A stretch of DNA of 64,000 nucleotides from Lachnospiraceae bacterium (GCA_028694115.1 JAQUUB010000001.1:1-64000); one strand, 5' to 3'; numbered from the stretch's first letter, positions 21,141 to 29,799 are shown. Made by a program: numbers and translations. Notes: generated by a model from the letters alone, not told the origin.

Positions 21141-21172
21141 ACTATCTTATTTATCTCCCATAAGATAGTCAA
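21141..21172 (-). promoter_or_regulatory. Promoter overlapped by a perfect inverted repeat
   Basis: On the minus strand TTGACT (21172-21167) and TAAGAT (21149-21144) are 17 bp apart. The same stretch holds a perfect 10-bp inverted repeat: ACTATCTTAT at 21141-21150 and ATAAGATAGT at 21160-21169. Its arms cover the -10 and part of the -35. This is what an operator for a dimeric regulator would look like. Confidence 0.55.
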
Positions 21173-21206
21173 GCACTTTATCATATGTTTAAGTTTAATT
21201 AATATT

Positions 21207-21671
21207 CTATCCATTAGACATTATTTTCCTAAATGTTCTGTCATAAACTGATTTGGGTTTTATTGTTTCTTTTACTGTAAAAACTCTAATCTTTTCAGTT
21301 TTTATTTCATCTTCCGGTAATGGATAGGGGACCGTTTCCTCCGTTCCTCCATTGAATATATGAATCTGATTTTCATGTATTTCCTTATGGTTTCTATCAG
21401 GATAATTATTAATAGTATCTAAATATTTTTCCCAAAAGAAGATACGAGGAATTTTTGTTTTTTTTATTTCTATCTCTTCTATTCCTTTTTCAATATCAAA
21501 ATTTTCATTACATTTTATAGGACCAGAAAAGTCATAATTTGAATCAAAAAAAAGCAAAAAATCACCTTCAGGAATAAAAGAAAATAATGAATCAAGATAT
21601 AGTTCTTTTATTCTTTTTACTATACTAAGAACTTCTCTTTCTTTATCAACTATAACACAGGTCATTCTCAT
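21207..21671 (-). CDS. Unknown protein
   Basis: A 154-residue protein of mixed alpha/beta character with no recognised family. It has a short N-terminal strand (MTCVIVDKEREVLSIVKRI), a hydrophobic FSFIPEGDFLLFFDSNYDF segment and a lysine/glutamate-rich rest. The final part, KTEKIRVFTVKETIKPKSVYDRTFRKI, is basic. Its start overlaps the stop of the upstream gene by 4 bp, so the two are coupled. No motif suggests activity; a small chaperone-like or bacteriophage-specific role is possible. Confidence 0.65.
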   Translation of the reverse strand: MRMTCVIVDKEREVLSIVKRIKELYLDSLFSFIPEGDFLLFFDSNYDFSGPIKCNENFDIEKGIEEIEIKKTKIPRIFFWEKYLDTINNYPDRNHKEIHENQIHIFNGGTEETVPYPLPEDEIKTEKIRVFTVKETIKPKSVYDRTFRKIMSNG

Positions 21672-22072
21672 TTACTTTCTCGCGATTTTATTATTTCAAT
21701 AATCTTTAATCTCATTGTTGAACAAGAAAAAAACATCATCCTATTCATTAATAATACAAACCTTTTTCTGTCTCTTGTAACTTCTAAGTCTAAATCTCTT
21801 AAATACTTTGGTATTTCTTCGTTCTCTTTGACCCATTTAATAAAATCTGTTTTTATAATCTCCCATCCTTCATTCCAAAAAGAGTTAATTAATAAAATAT
21901 CAATAATTAATTTAGGATTATAAAGAGGAACCTTTTTCTTTACATCACAAGATAGCATTTCCAATATTGTCATACCTGAATCTAAATCAAACCAACGTCC
22001 AGGAATGTAAACTTCACACAATATACTTCTGCAATATTTGTCATCTCGCTTTTTGTTAAAAAAATCTTCCAT
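21668..22072 (-). CDS. Unknown protein
   Basis: A 134-residue helical protein of unknown family, with several Cys and Trp residues (YCRSILCEVYIPGRWFDLDSG) and a C-terminal Met/Phe-rich segment (LMNRMMFFSCSTMRLKIIEII). It starts 5 bp after the fibre-like gene ending at 22078 and overlaps the next gene by 4 bp. Placement directly after tail-fibre genes would fit a small fibre-assembly chaperone, an inference from position only. Confidence 0.62.
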   Translation of the reverse strand: MEDFFNKKRDDKYCRSILCEVYIPGRWFDLDSGMTILEMLSCDVKKKVPLYNPKLIIDILLINSFWNEGWEIIKTDFIKWVKENEEIPKYLRDLDLEVTRDRKRFVLLMNRMMFFSCSTMRLKIIEIIKSRESK

Positions 22073-22077
22073 ATAAA

Positions 22078-22521
22078 TTAATTTGTGTATTCTGTAATAT
22101 AAAAAACTATACTGCTATTTTCTGACCTATTACGGGAACAAGAAACATTCGTTCCTCCAGGAATATCTATCGTTCCACCTTCTGGCCATTCATAAGAAAT
22201 ACCATTAAAATGTATTTTAGTATAATATGAATCACCACTACTATTAGTTCCACTTATGAATACACCAGGCGGAATTGTTAATTTTGCAACTCTTCCAGAT
22301 GGAATCGTTCTTACATGGTACGCCACATTATTAGTTGGAGCATTTACAGTTAGTATTAAATTTTCTGCTATTTTCAATCCGCCTCCTCCACTAGGTTGAG
22401 CAGCAAGTGCATTTAGCCTAGTATTTAAATCATCTAAGTTGTTTTTAATTTTACTTACTAAGTCAGATGTAATTACATCTCCGACTTCTATGTCTGTACT
22501 TGGTATATTTATGTAAGCCAT
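22078..22521 (-). CDS. Short fibre-type protein
   Basis: The 147-residue protein starts MAYINIPSTDIEVGDVITSDL, followed by a heptad segment (VSKIKNNLDDLNTRLNALA), a glycine hinge (SGGGG) and a beta-rich C-terminal domain of about 95 residues. This coiled-coil plus beta-domain plan is usual for small trimeric tail-fibre or decoration proteins. The opening words (GDVITSDLVSKIKNNLDDLN) recur as an attachment motif in many phage fibres. It ends the row of fibre genes of the minus block. Confidence 0.65.
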   Translation of the reverse strand: MAYINIPSTDIEVGDVITSDLVSKIKNNLDDLNTRLNALAAQPSGGGGLKIAENLILTVNAPTNNVAYHVRTIPSGRVAKLTIPPGVFISGTNSSGDSYYTKIHFNGISYEWPEGGTIDIPGGTNVSCSRNRSENSSIVFYITEYTN

Positions 22522-22539
22522 AATTATAATCCTATTTTA

Positions 22540-23118
22540 TTATAAATGAGAAACTTTAATATAAAAATTAACTGCCAAGTTCTTAGGGCGAGACTCAGTG
22601 CCGCCAGAATTTTGGTTAGTTGCTGTAGTGTTTTGATTGGTTGCCACTACTTGACTTGTATTAATAGCCCATTTGGATACTGAGGCAGTATTTGGATTGT
22701 TATTCATATAATTACTTGATGTACCAATAGGAGTGGTTCCAAACTCTGAATATCCCCATCCTGACTGTCTAGCTAACCCTTCTAAGTGGTGATGTGCATT
22801 TTGTGTATGTGTATGTGGATCTTGTATGTGAGTATGGCTCTTGTTATCTGAGTCTTGGTAACTTCCTAACTCTCGTCCAGAAACTGCTTGTCTCAGAAAG
22901 GCTCCTTGAGTTGTTGCATCAGGAACATTCGTATTACCAGTAATAGCTGCATATTCAGTCCCTGCGCAAGTTTGTCCATTCATTAATTTCCATACACCAA
23001 ATACCTGTGCATTAAATGCCGTTTCATTTAGCATTGATTGTCTAATATCTCCAATAGGAGCTTCAAGCTTAGAAAGCATTAGACTATCCATAACCATTCC
23101 CGCTGTTTCAATTGCCAT
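22540..23118 (-). CDS. Tail-fibre/tail-collar-type receptor-binding protein
   Basis: The 192-residue protein has a tail-collar-like core. VWKLMNGQTC, VPDATTQGAFLRQA and a histidine-rich loop with repeated His-Thr-His (DPHTHTQNAHHH) follow one another. The C-terminus is ESRPKNLAVNFYIKV. In T4 gp12 and long-tail-fibre tips, His-x-His motifs of this type bind metal along a trimer axis. The C-terminal NFYIKV ending is typical. The N-terminal ~40 residues are helical and probably attach to another tail protein. It is likely a receptor-contacting tip. A UUCG hairpin follows the upstream gene. Confidence 0.78.
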   Translation of the reverse strand: MAIETAGMVMDSLMLSKLEAPIGDIRQSMLNETAFNAQVFGVWKLMNGQTCAGTEYAAITGNTNVPDATTQGAFLRQAVSGRELGSYQDSDNKSHTHIQDPHTHTQNAHHHLEGLARQSGWGYSEFGTTPIGTSSNYMNNNPNTASVSKWAINTSQVVATNQNTTATNQNSGGTESRPKNLAVNFYIKVSHL

Positions 23119-23142
23119 AATATACCTTCTTATATATTAAGA

Positions 23143-23160
23143 GGAGAGCCGAAGCTCTCC
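23143..23160 (-). terminator. UUCG hairpin between fibre genes
   Basis: On the minus strand GGAGAGC-TTCG-GCTCTCC forms a 7-bp stem with a UUCG loop, almost the same as the terminator at 20716-20740. The following tract CTCTTAATATAT has few consecutive T, so it may be a weak terminator or an mRNA-stabilising or processing hairpin. Confidence 0.5.
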
Positions 23161-23166
23161 CATTAA

Positions 23167-24225
23167 TTAATATCCAACACCTACATATTGATATAATGAA
23201 GCTTGTTTACCAGAAACTTCTGTATAAGATGGAAATCTCAAACGAAGACTCTTATCAGCATAAGCACCAACAATCTGTTTGCTAAGTTTTACTACATCTT
23301 TAGTTTCTAGTTTTTGAATCTCAGTAACTTCATAAACATCTGCACTTAAGAAAGCACCAGAAGTATCATCCCAAATTTTTACTTTGAAACCTTCTTCTAT
23401 GCCACCCAATGTTCCTACAGGAAGCTCTACATAATCAGGAACTTCTTTAATGCTTACGTTATCAAAAGTAGCAGTTAAATGAGAAGAACTAGACTTTAAA
23501 GCAATAGAGGCAGTAGAGCTAAGCGCAGTAAATTGACCAGAGATCGAACTTACTGGAACAGCTCTACGATTAGCAAGTAAAGATGCTGTTTCAATTTCTG
23601 CCATAGTACTAAAAGTACCATTTGCCACAAGAACATCTGCACTACCATTCGTAATAGTAGCTTTATATTCATACTTTCTTTCTGGAATAGTTGCAAAGTT
23701 TTGAATAAAACCTCTTTCATTTATCCCATCTTGAGATGTCTGCATTGCTGCACCAGAAGACCATATAGCTCCAGCTAATGTAGTCCATCCAGATAAATCT
23801 ATATCAAATGTCCCATTAACTACTTTTTCTGAATTAAGAACAACAGCAGAAATAGCAGGAGAAGGAGCAACAATACGTTGAACACTTACGTCAAATGTTT
23901 CTGGTGAAGGCATATTTGAACGAGTAACCTGAAAACAGTCACCTTGTTTGTCATATACTTCAATTTTTTCTACAGACCATGAACCAGTACGAGACATTTC
24001 AGATGGTGCAAACCATCCTCGTCCATTATCATCTTTAAGAATGATAATTTGTTTTTGATTATTAGTTGCATCTTTATAGTAAACAGCAATTTTAGCCCAA
24101 TTTAATTCATCGGCAAAATATGGGTTAGTTGCAAAGTTAGTAGCAAAAAGGAATTGATCTTTATTGAAAAAGAACTCACCTCTTTCGCCTTTAACAATTG
24201 AACTTAAGCCTGATATATAAGACAT
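23167..24225 (-). CDS. Tail-appendage protein with repeated N-terminal module
   Basis: The 352-residue protein begins with a ~115-residue domain (NWAKIAVYYK, GRGWFAPSEM, GSWSVEKIEVYDKQGDCF). Recognisable copies of it occur in the next two upstream genes. Residues ~130-250 look like a carbohydrate-binding beta-sandwich (NGTFDIDLSGWTTLAG, then HLTATFDNVSIKEV, the usual CBM/discoidin-type pattern). A C-terminal beta module ends in LYQYVGVGY. It would be a multi-domain adhesin of the tail, probably binding surface glycans. AAGGAG precedes the ATG. Confidence 0.68.
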   Translation of the reverse strand: MSYISGLSSIVKGERGEFFFNKDQFLFATNFATNPYFADELNWAKIAVYYKDATNNQKQIIILKDDNGRGWFAPSEMSRTGSWSVEKIEVYDKQGDCFQVTRSNMPSPETFDVSVQRIVAPSPAISAVVLNSEKVVNGTFDIDLSGWTTLAGAIWSSGAAMQTSQDGINERGFIQNFATIPERKYEYKATITNGSADVLVANGTFSTMAEIETASLLANRRAVPVSSISGQFTALSSTASIALKSSSSHLTATFDNVSIKEVPDYVELPVGTLGGIEEGFKVKIWDDTSGAFLSADVYEVTEIQKLETKDVVKLSKQIVGAYADKSLRLRFPSYTEVSGKQASLYQYVGVGY

Positions 24226-24244
24226 AATTTTATTCTCCTTTTAA

Positions 24245-25693
24245 TTACCAAGTAGCAAGATTTATAGATCCTACATCACCTGCTTCTCCGTGCATTGCTT
24301 CTTCAACTTCTGTATTTGGTCTTGTCCCACGATTACCTTTGTCTCCACCCGTAACAACAAGGCTAAGTGCAGGAGTTCCTATTTTATATCTTAACCAAAT
24401 TTTACCACCAGAACCACCGGCTCCACCGCCACCAGCTCCGTTGCCATAGAAGATACCGCCATTATCGTATTGACCACCGTTACCACCATCTCCGCCTTTT
24501 TGTCCACCGGCATTGATAGTTCCAGTACCTTGGATTTTGCGAGCTTTAAGGTATAAGCCTTGCCCATGAGCACCACGGAAACCGCCAGAGCCTGCTTCAG
24601 AAGCAGTAATAGAAGGAGCACCTTCTTCTCCATATGCATCAGCAGGAGCATCATCTTGACCAGCACCAATACCAGCTTGGTTAGTTACTGCATCGCCACC
24701 TTTAAGGGCACCAAAGGTAGATGCACGACCACCACCACCACCATTACCATCTAAAGCAAGACCACCAATTCCTCCAGCTAATATTCCAGGTTCAGTATAA
24801 TGGAAATCATACATATTACTTACAAGATCTACCTGGTCACCTCCAGTACTTCTTAGTGTACCTCTGTAATAGGTTTTATCTCCTATTGTATGCTCTGTTG
24901 CAGTATAAGGTAAATTATCTGCGATAACAACACCGCCAACATAGATAGCACTTTTCTCTGTTCCAGAAGCAGTGTGCTTGTAGACATGCCAGAGGTCTCC
25001 TGCTGAGTATATTTGACCGGTTGCAGGAACTCTGACTAAAGAAACTCCTGCCTGTCCTTCTCCACCATTCCCGCCAGCTTTTTGAACAATAGAGTATGAT
25101 AGTGGCTCACCAAGAACAGAAGTTTTATTCCATGAACCTGAAAGATGCTTACCATTATTTGCTTTAATTGTACCATTAATCAAACATGATTCATTGATTT
25201 CAATTTCAGTAATACCACCGCCATTGTCAATCTCTAATATTCCGCCTGCTTCAATAACGAAATCACCATACTGTCTTTTCGAACCAGCAGGAATAGTTAC
25301 AGTTTGTCCTGCACCAACATAAAGATCACCATGAGTTGCATTAGACTGAACAAGAAAATTATAATCTTGAAGTGAAGGAATTTGATTAGCGAAGATTGGA
25401 AAATCCCCTTTATCAAAGTCTCTAATTACAACACTGTCTACTTTCCAAGTACCTGCCCGAGCAGCATCTGTTAAGAGTAGATTAGCAGTAGTGCCTGGAC
25501 GCTTGAAATGAACAGTCCCTTTTTGGTTACTTCCTTCGTGTTTGAATCGTACAAATACTTCTTTCCAGTTATTTATATCTTTATAATAGCCTTCTGGAAT
25601 AACTGACCATTCAGCAATTCCATTATAATCAATTGTAAATTGAGCAGCTATTTGCTTAGTTACAACTGGTGGCTTAATACTAAATAATGCCAT
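24245..25693 (-). CDS. Glycine-rich tail adhesin candidate
   Basis: The 482-residue protein starts with the shared ~115-residue module (NWKEVFVRFKHEG, GTWKVDSVVIRDFDKGDF). A strand-rich right-handed-helix-like stretch (about 125-175, VTIPAGSKRQYGDFVIEAGG) follows, and then a long glycine-rich region (about 195-450). There GGNGG, GGGGG and GGAGGSGG stretches alternate with short inserts. Such glycine-rich C-terminal regions in phage adhesins, for example T-even gp38-type tips, form polyglycine-II sandwiches whose loops decide host range. That homology is by composition only. The same overall design appears in the gene at 45820-46794. Confidence 0.65.
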   Translation of the reverse strand: MALFSIKPPVVTKQIAAQFTIDYNGIAEWSVIPEGYYKDINNWKEVFVRFKHEGSNQKGTVHFKRPGTTANLLLTDAARAGTWKVDSVVIRDFDKGDFPIFANQIPSLQDYNFLVQSNATHGDLYVGAGQTVTIPAGSKRQYGDFVIEAGGILEIDNGGGITEIEINESCLINGTIKANNGKHLSGSWNKTSVLGEPLSYSIVQKAGGNGGEGQAGVSLVRVPATGQIYSAGDLWHVYKHTASGTEKSAIYVGGVVIADNLPYTATEHTIGDKTYYRGTLRSTGGDQVDLVSNMYDFHYTEPGILAGGIGGLALDGNGGGGGRASTFGALKGGDAVTNQAGIGAGQDDAPADAYGEEGAPSITASEAGSGGFRGAHGQGLYLKARKIQGTGTINAGGQKGGDGGNGGQYDNGGIFYGNGAGGGGAGGSGGKIWLRYKIGTPALSLVVTGGDKGNRGTRPNTEVEEAMHGEAGDVGSINLATW

Positions 25694-25710
25694 ATAGATT
25701 TTCTCCTTTA

Positions 25711-26067
25711 TTAAACTGAAATAACTTCTAAGTCATAAAGATCAACATTTGGAATGTCTAATCTTTCAAGAACACATTTCCCATGATCTTTATCTATAAT
25801 TACTACTTCTCTAATTTTCCATTCACCAACCATTGCAACAGGACTAAAAGTCATCTGATCTACATCATTAGATGTATAGCATAATGTTTTTCTTTGTCCT
25901 CCAATACTCCCAGTCTTTTGGAATGTAATCAATACTTCTCTCCAGAAGGCCGGATCTTTAAAATAACCATCATCTTTTGCCGCTGCAATGATACCAAGAT
26001 TCGCTCTATTAAGCGTAAACATTTCTGCGCCGCCTTGAGGTATGATTGTGTTTCCACCTAAAAACAT
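25711..26067 (-). CDS. Single-module protein related to the two downstream adhesins
   Basis: This 118-residue protein consists almost entirely of the module found at the start of the next two genes: FWREVLITFQKTG, an aromatic strand with FSPVAMVGEWKIREVVIIDKDHGKC, and DLYDLEVISV. It may be the minimal connector domain that links adhesins to the tail, or an abandoned copy. GGAGG sits upstream of the ATG. A terminator hairpin lies just upstream of its transcript start. Confidence 0.65.
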   Translation of the reverse strand: MFLGGNTIIPQGGAEMFTLNRANLGIIAAAKDDGYFKDPAFWREVLITFQKTGSIGGQRKTLCYTSNDVDQMTFSPVAMVGEWKIREVVIIDKDHGKCVLERLDIPNVDLYDLEVISV

Positions 26068-26089
26068 ATTAAAGCCTCCAAACTAAAAA

Positions 26090-26121
26090 GGGAAAGGGAA
26101 ACTTTTCTGGATCCCTTTCCC
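26090..26121 (-). terminator. Terminator downstream of the 628-residue fibre gene
   Basis: GGGAAAGGGA (26090-26099) pairs perfectly with TCCCTTTCCC (26112-26121). On the minus strand the stem is followed by CTTTTTAG. It separates the fibre gene ending at 26156 from the adhesin genes. Confidence 0.78.
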
Positions 26122-26155
26122 CCTTGATTTTACTAATTAAATTTTATTAAATCTA

Positions 26156-28042
26156 CTAAGCAATCTCTACGATTCTAACTTCTACAATTTCACCGACAAG
26201 AAGTTCACCACCGCCTGCAGCTGTAAGAGTAAGAGTTGTTCCAGAAATTGTATAACCTACTCCACCAATCAAGACAGCACCATCTCTGATAACGAAAGCA
26301 TTTAAGTAAGTTGCAGCAGAAAGATCCTGAACAACCCCACCAACACCAACGATATCTTTAAAAGAAGTAGTAAGGTCAAGAGAAGTAGCACCAGTAGCAG
26401 CTGCTTCATGAAGACCGCGTCTCATGTTTACAAGATTAAGACTATCAACTTTCTGATCAAGTTCAGCAAGGGCATCTTCAACAGTAGATCCTGCGAAATT
26501 ACCAGCTACATCCTCGATACCAATCATTGATGCACCTTTTGCAGCAGCAGTAGAAGCAAGATCGCTTTCTAACTGAGCAAGGTCAGCACCAACTTGAGCA
26601 ATATCAGATGCATTGTTAGCAATGTTTGTTGTGTTCAACGAAACATCAGCTTGTAAGCCTGTAATATCAGCTTCATTCTGATCAATCTTCTGACGATTTT
26701 CTTGTAAAGCACCTTCTACTGTTGTAGCAGAGATGATAGAAAGAGCATCGTTAATCCCAACAAGTGCAGCGCCTTCACCAGCAGAAGTTGAAGCTAGCTT
26801 AGAGTCTTGAGTGTTTTGCGAACTAGTAATAGCAGCATTACGATCAAGAACTTCTTGAGCAATTGCTGTAGAAATAGCTGTGTTTCTATCTGAAACTTCA
26901 GTAGCAATTGCAGTAGAAAGTGCTGTAGCAGCATCTGTCTTGTTCTTTTCGATATTACCATCTAGTTTCTGAAGAGCTAGTTCAACGGAATCACCTTGAA
27001 CAATAGTTTGATCCCCAGCACCTCTAATATAAGAACCAGAAATAGTAATACCTGTAGCTTGATCCCAATCAAGATCGCCAATTTTAATAGCAGTCTTAGG
27101 AGTACCAGCAACAATATGATACATTGCAGAACCTTCTGCAGAATCTGGTGAATCAATAAGATCTGACTTAACAATGAATGTATCACCAGCAGCAAGCTGA
27201 CGATTCAGTTTAAGAGCAGGATCTGTTTCAGTATGGTCGTACCAACGCTTAGTTCCAAGATTGTCACGAACAACCATTAACTTAGGTTCTTGACCAGCTT
27301 TAGCAAAAAGCACAACTGTGTCAACAGCAATATTTGCAGTAGTATGAACAGTTGGAGCCTCATCATCACCAAACAGTTTACCAGACTGATCAGCAAGAGC
27401 CTCACCGTTTACTGGAACATCAGCAAGTGGACGGGCAGTTACGATATCAACTGGAGATCTCCAAGAAAGAGAAGAAGCGTTAGCTGAGATCATAGCTTCA
27501 AGTGAAGCGTAAGCAGTATCTAATTGGCCTTTGTTAATAGCATCACTAGAACCTACACCATTAGCTAAATTCAATACTTTATTTGAATTAAGATCAAGGT
27601 TACCAGTTAGAGCACGAGAACCATCCAGCTTAACAAACGTAAGATCTTCATTAGTACGAGCAGTTGCCTCATTAGAAATAGCAGTTACGTTAGCTGCAAT
27701 ACTATCTCTTAGTCCTTTAACTTCTGATTTATCAAAACGTCTAAATGAAGTATTTGCTTCATCAAAATAAAGAGTCTCGCCATAACCAGCAGGAATAGAA
27801 TGAGAAAATGCTCCAATAGTAAACTGAAGAGCCATAGATGGATGGCTGTTTACAAAGTAAAGCGGCTGACCGTTAATTAGGTACTCATGACCAGACAATG
27901 AAGTGATCGCGGCACTAACAGCGTTATTGCTGAATAAAAACATAGTTGCTTCGCCAAGAGGAAGAACACCACCAACTAATGAGTTGGTATGAACTGCGAT
28001 CTTTGGTTTTGCAACATCTCTAAAAGTTCTTTGTACTGACAT
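26156..28042 (-). CDS. Large tail-fibre protein
   Basis: The 628-residue protein has an N-terminal ~105-residue attachment domain similar to that of the plus-strand gene at 9624. A classic fibre segment (TGNLDLNSNKVLNLANG, then SDAINKGQLD) and a beta domain (about 195-340) follow. A long coiled-coil shaft (about 355-530) carries repeats of the type EVSDRNTAIST and TNIANNASDIAQ. A small C-terminal beta module has FVIRDGAVLIGGVGYTISG. The Asn-Lys-Gly-Gln-Leu motif is a hallmark of phage tail fibres. It has its own candidate promoter upstream and a terminator downstream, so it is a separate transcription unit. Confidence 0.82.
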   Translation of the reverse strand: MSVQRTFRDVAKPKIAVHTNSLVGGVLPLGEATMFLFSNNAVSAAITSLSGHEYLINGQPLYFVNSHPSMALQFTIGAFSHSIPAGYGETLYFDEANTSFRRFDKSEVKGLRDSIAANVTAISNEATARTNEDLTFVKLDGSRALTGNLDLNSNKVLNLANGVGSSDAINKGQLDTAYASLEAMISANASSLSWRSPVDIVTARPLADVPVNGEALADQSGKLFGDDEAPTVHTTANIAVDTVVLFAKAGQEPKLMVVRDNLGTKRWYDHTETDPALKLNRQLAAGDTFIVKSDLIDSPDSAEGSAMYHIVAGTPKTAIKIGDLDWDQATGITISGSYIRGAGDQTIVQGDSVELALQKLDGNIEKNKTDAATALSTAIATEVSDRNTAISTAIAQEVLDRNAAITSSQNTQDSKLASTSAGEGAALVGINDALSIISATTVEGALQENRQKIDQNEADITGLQADVSLNTTNIANNASDIAQVGADLAQLESDLASTAAAKGASMIGIEDVAGNFAGSTVEDALAELDQKVDSLNLVNMRRGLHEAAATGATSLDLTTSFKDIVGVGGVVQDLSAATYLNAFVIRDGAVLIGGVGYTISGTTLTLTAAGGGELLVGEIVEVRIVEIA

Positions 28043-28079
28043 TAATATCCTCCCAAGTTTCAGATATTCAGTTGTGTAA

Positions 28080-28108
28080 AATATAAATCTTTTTATAAGA
28101 CAGGTAAA
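28080..28108 (-). promoter_or_regulatory. Candidate promoter of the 628-residue fibre gene
   Basis: On the minus strand TTTACC (28108-28103) and TATATT (28085-28080) are separated by 17 bp, matching the consensus at 4 and 5 positions. The start codon follows about 40 bp downstream behind GGGAGG. Confidence 0.55.
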
Positions 28109-28114
28109 ATGATA

Positions 28115-28132
28115 AACTCTTAATTCAGAGTT
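28115..28132 (-). terminator. Weak terminator after the 327-residue gene
   Basis: AACTCT and AGAGTT form a 6-bp stem with a 6-base loop, followed on the minus strand by TATCATTTT. It lies just before the fibre-gene promoter. The rest of the 28043-28182 gap holds no gene. Confidence 0.5.
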
Positions 28133-28182
28133 ATTAATTATTACCTAATAAATTATAATCTTTTGCTAGCCTAGAGTCTAAT

Positions 28183-29166
28183 CTAAGATCTAGAAATTTC
28201 TCTCCACATTCCTTGATCAAACGATAAAACAATTCCACCATAATCATTTGTAATCTCAAAAGCAGTACTGCCCTTAAGGAGCACTGGCTGCATCGCAGTG
28301 ATATCATTATGACTAATAGAGAAATTATTTAGATTATTTAGTTTTACTATATATAGGATCTGGCCTTCTTGTCCTCCTGTAAATCCCTTTAAGGAAACAG
28401 AGCCAGAAGTGTTATCTATTAATAATTTAGAGATATTTGTTACATCAATCTCTTCATTAGTAATTTCTCCAGGTAGAGTAATTGCTTCATAACCTATTGA
28501 TTCTTTTATTAAGAACTTAGGCTTATTAGATTCTCCAATACTTGCAGTTGTATTAATTAGTATACTTTGAGTATTTAATATAGTTTCATTTTCATCTATT
28601 TTAATTTTAGGCTGACCATTGATTGTTACTTCTAATGGTTTTAGTATTGAAGCCTGACTTTCATTTAAAGAAAGAATTTCTGTAAAGCCTGTTAATTTAA
28701 AGCCATAAGAATTTCCACCCAGTGTCCAGATAGCCTCATCCCCAGGTGTTACAGATTCTAGTTTTAATTGACTTGATGACTCTGTTTTAATAGTTAAACC
28801 AGAGGATTCTAAATTAAGAAACTCAGGACCCTGATCTTGGGCAAATGAAAGTTTACCTAATCCAGATGCCTCTAATCGTATATCATTCATTTCAATTGAT
28901 GGTTTCTCTAAGCCTTCTGTCTTAAGTAGAAGATGGGAAGAGTGAACTTTTCCTGTGAAAAGTTCTTTAAACTTTGAAACAATAGAGCCTAGAGATATGA
29001 AATCTGTACTTGTAGGTACGATGCTTCTATTTAAAGAACCTAGATCATCATCATTATTTATTTCATTATTAAAATGCTGATCATTATCAATTAATTTTTG
29101 AATGACATGCATGTCTGCAGGTAATCCATTGATAATTCTAATATTTTCTAGATTAGTATATGACAT
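28183..29166 (-). CDS. Tail-fibre-type virion protein
   Basis: A 327-residue beta-rich protein. The N-terminal part contains TDFISLGSIVSKFKELFTGKVHSSHLLL, a pattern often seen in fibre proteins where a shaft repeat begins. The C-terminal ~100 residues (TSGSVSLKGFTGGQEGQILYI, then GGIVLSFDQGMWREI) match a module in the gene at 29800. That module is a compact beta-fold ending in a Trp. It starts 2 bp after the upstream gene. A virion role is well supported by neighbours; the exact position in the tail is not known. Confidence 0.7.
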   Translation of the reverse strand: MSYTNLENIRIINGLPADMHVIQKLIDNDQHFNNEINNDDDLGSLNRSIVPTSTDFISLGSIVSKFKELFTGKVHSSHLLLKTEGLEKPSIEMNDIRLEASGLGKLSFAQDQGPEFLNLESSGLTIKTESSSQLKLESVTPGDEAIWTLGGNSYGFKLTGFTEILSLNESQASILKPLEVTINGQPKIKIDENETILNTQSILINTTASIGESNKPKFLIKESIGYEAITLPGEITNEEIDVTNISKLLIDNTSGSVSLKGFTGGQEGQILYIVKLNNLNNFSISHNDITAMQPVLLKGSTAFEITNDYGGIVLSFDQGMWREISRS

Positions 29167-29168
29167 GA

Positions 29169-29798
29169 TTATAAGCCTATTCTTTGTTTAACTATTTCTA
29201 TTTTCATTTTATCAGCAGAATAGTCTTGATCTAATTCAATAGTATTAGCATCAAGAACTGACCAAACACCAGAATGGATTCCTACTCTACCCCCATTCAC
29301 ATATACGTCTATTTTTCCATTATCTATTTGGAAATGGGTACTAATTCTAGTCTTTCCTCCAAAAAGAATTGGAGCAAATGCATTAACTGGGGTTTCGCTA
29401 TTATCGGTATATACAAGAGCTTCGTCAATAGTCTGAGCATATCCATCTTGAGATGGTGCAGGAGGAGCTTCTGGAATATATTCCATTATGCCATTTACTC
29501 CTGTAAAGAACATGAATTCTACAGTTTCCTGGTTAAGTAAACCTGGCCAAACTCTTATTGTATTAGGAGCAATTAATTCATAACCTTGATCTAAATGCAA
29601 AAAAGCTCCATCTCTCATTACTGTTAATAATGAAAGATTAGAACTATCTATATTAATCGAGTCTCCAACTGTATCAGACTGGAGATTAATATCTGTCTTA
29701 CTTTGATCTGATTGAGTTGCTAAAGTTCCATAGAACTTAGATCTCAACCATGCAAAGCTATGAAACTGAGGAAAGCCTTTATGTATCTTTTGTGTCAT
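29169..29798 (-). CDS. Virion protein with duplicated beta-module
   Basis: A 209-residue protein holding two copies of a short module: VMRDGAFLHLDQGYEL with NTIRVWPGL, and VYVNGGRVGIHSGVWSV with NTIELDQDY. Each reads as strand-NG-turn-strand then an 'N-T-I' strand, a unit used repeatedly in this tail block (also at the end of the gene at 26156). A proline-rich linker (EAPPAPS) joins the halves. It starts 1 bp from the gene upstream. Probably a small decoration or connector of the fibre network. Confidence 0.7.
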   Translation of the reverse strand: MTQKIHKGFPQFHSFAWLRSKFYGTLATQSDQSKTDINLQSDTVGDSINIDSSNLSLLTVMRDGAFLHLDQGYELIAPNTIRVWPGLLNQETVEFMFFTGVNGIMEYIPEAPPAPSQDGYAQTIDEALVYTDNSETPVNAFAPILFGGKTRISTHFQIDNGKIDVYVNGGRVGIHSGVWSVLDANTIELDQDYSADKMKIEIVKQRIGL

Positions 29799-29799
29799 T

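Noticed and set aside
26977..27195. Leucine-rich minus-strand frame inside the 628-residue fibre gene
   Set aside because: It is an alternative frame of a strongly supported gene with no start signals.
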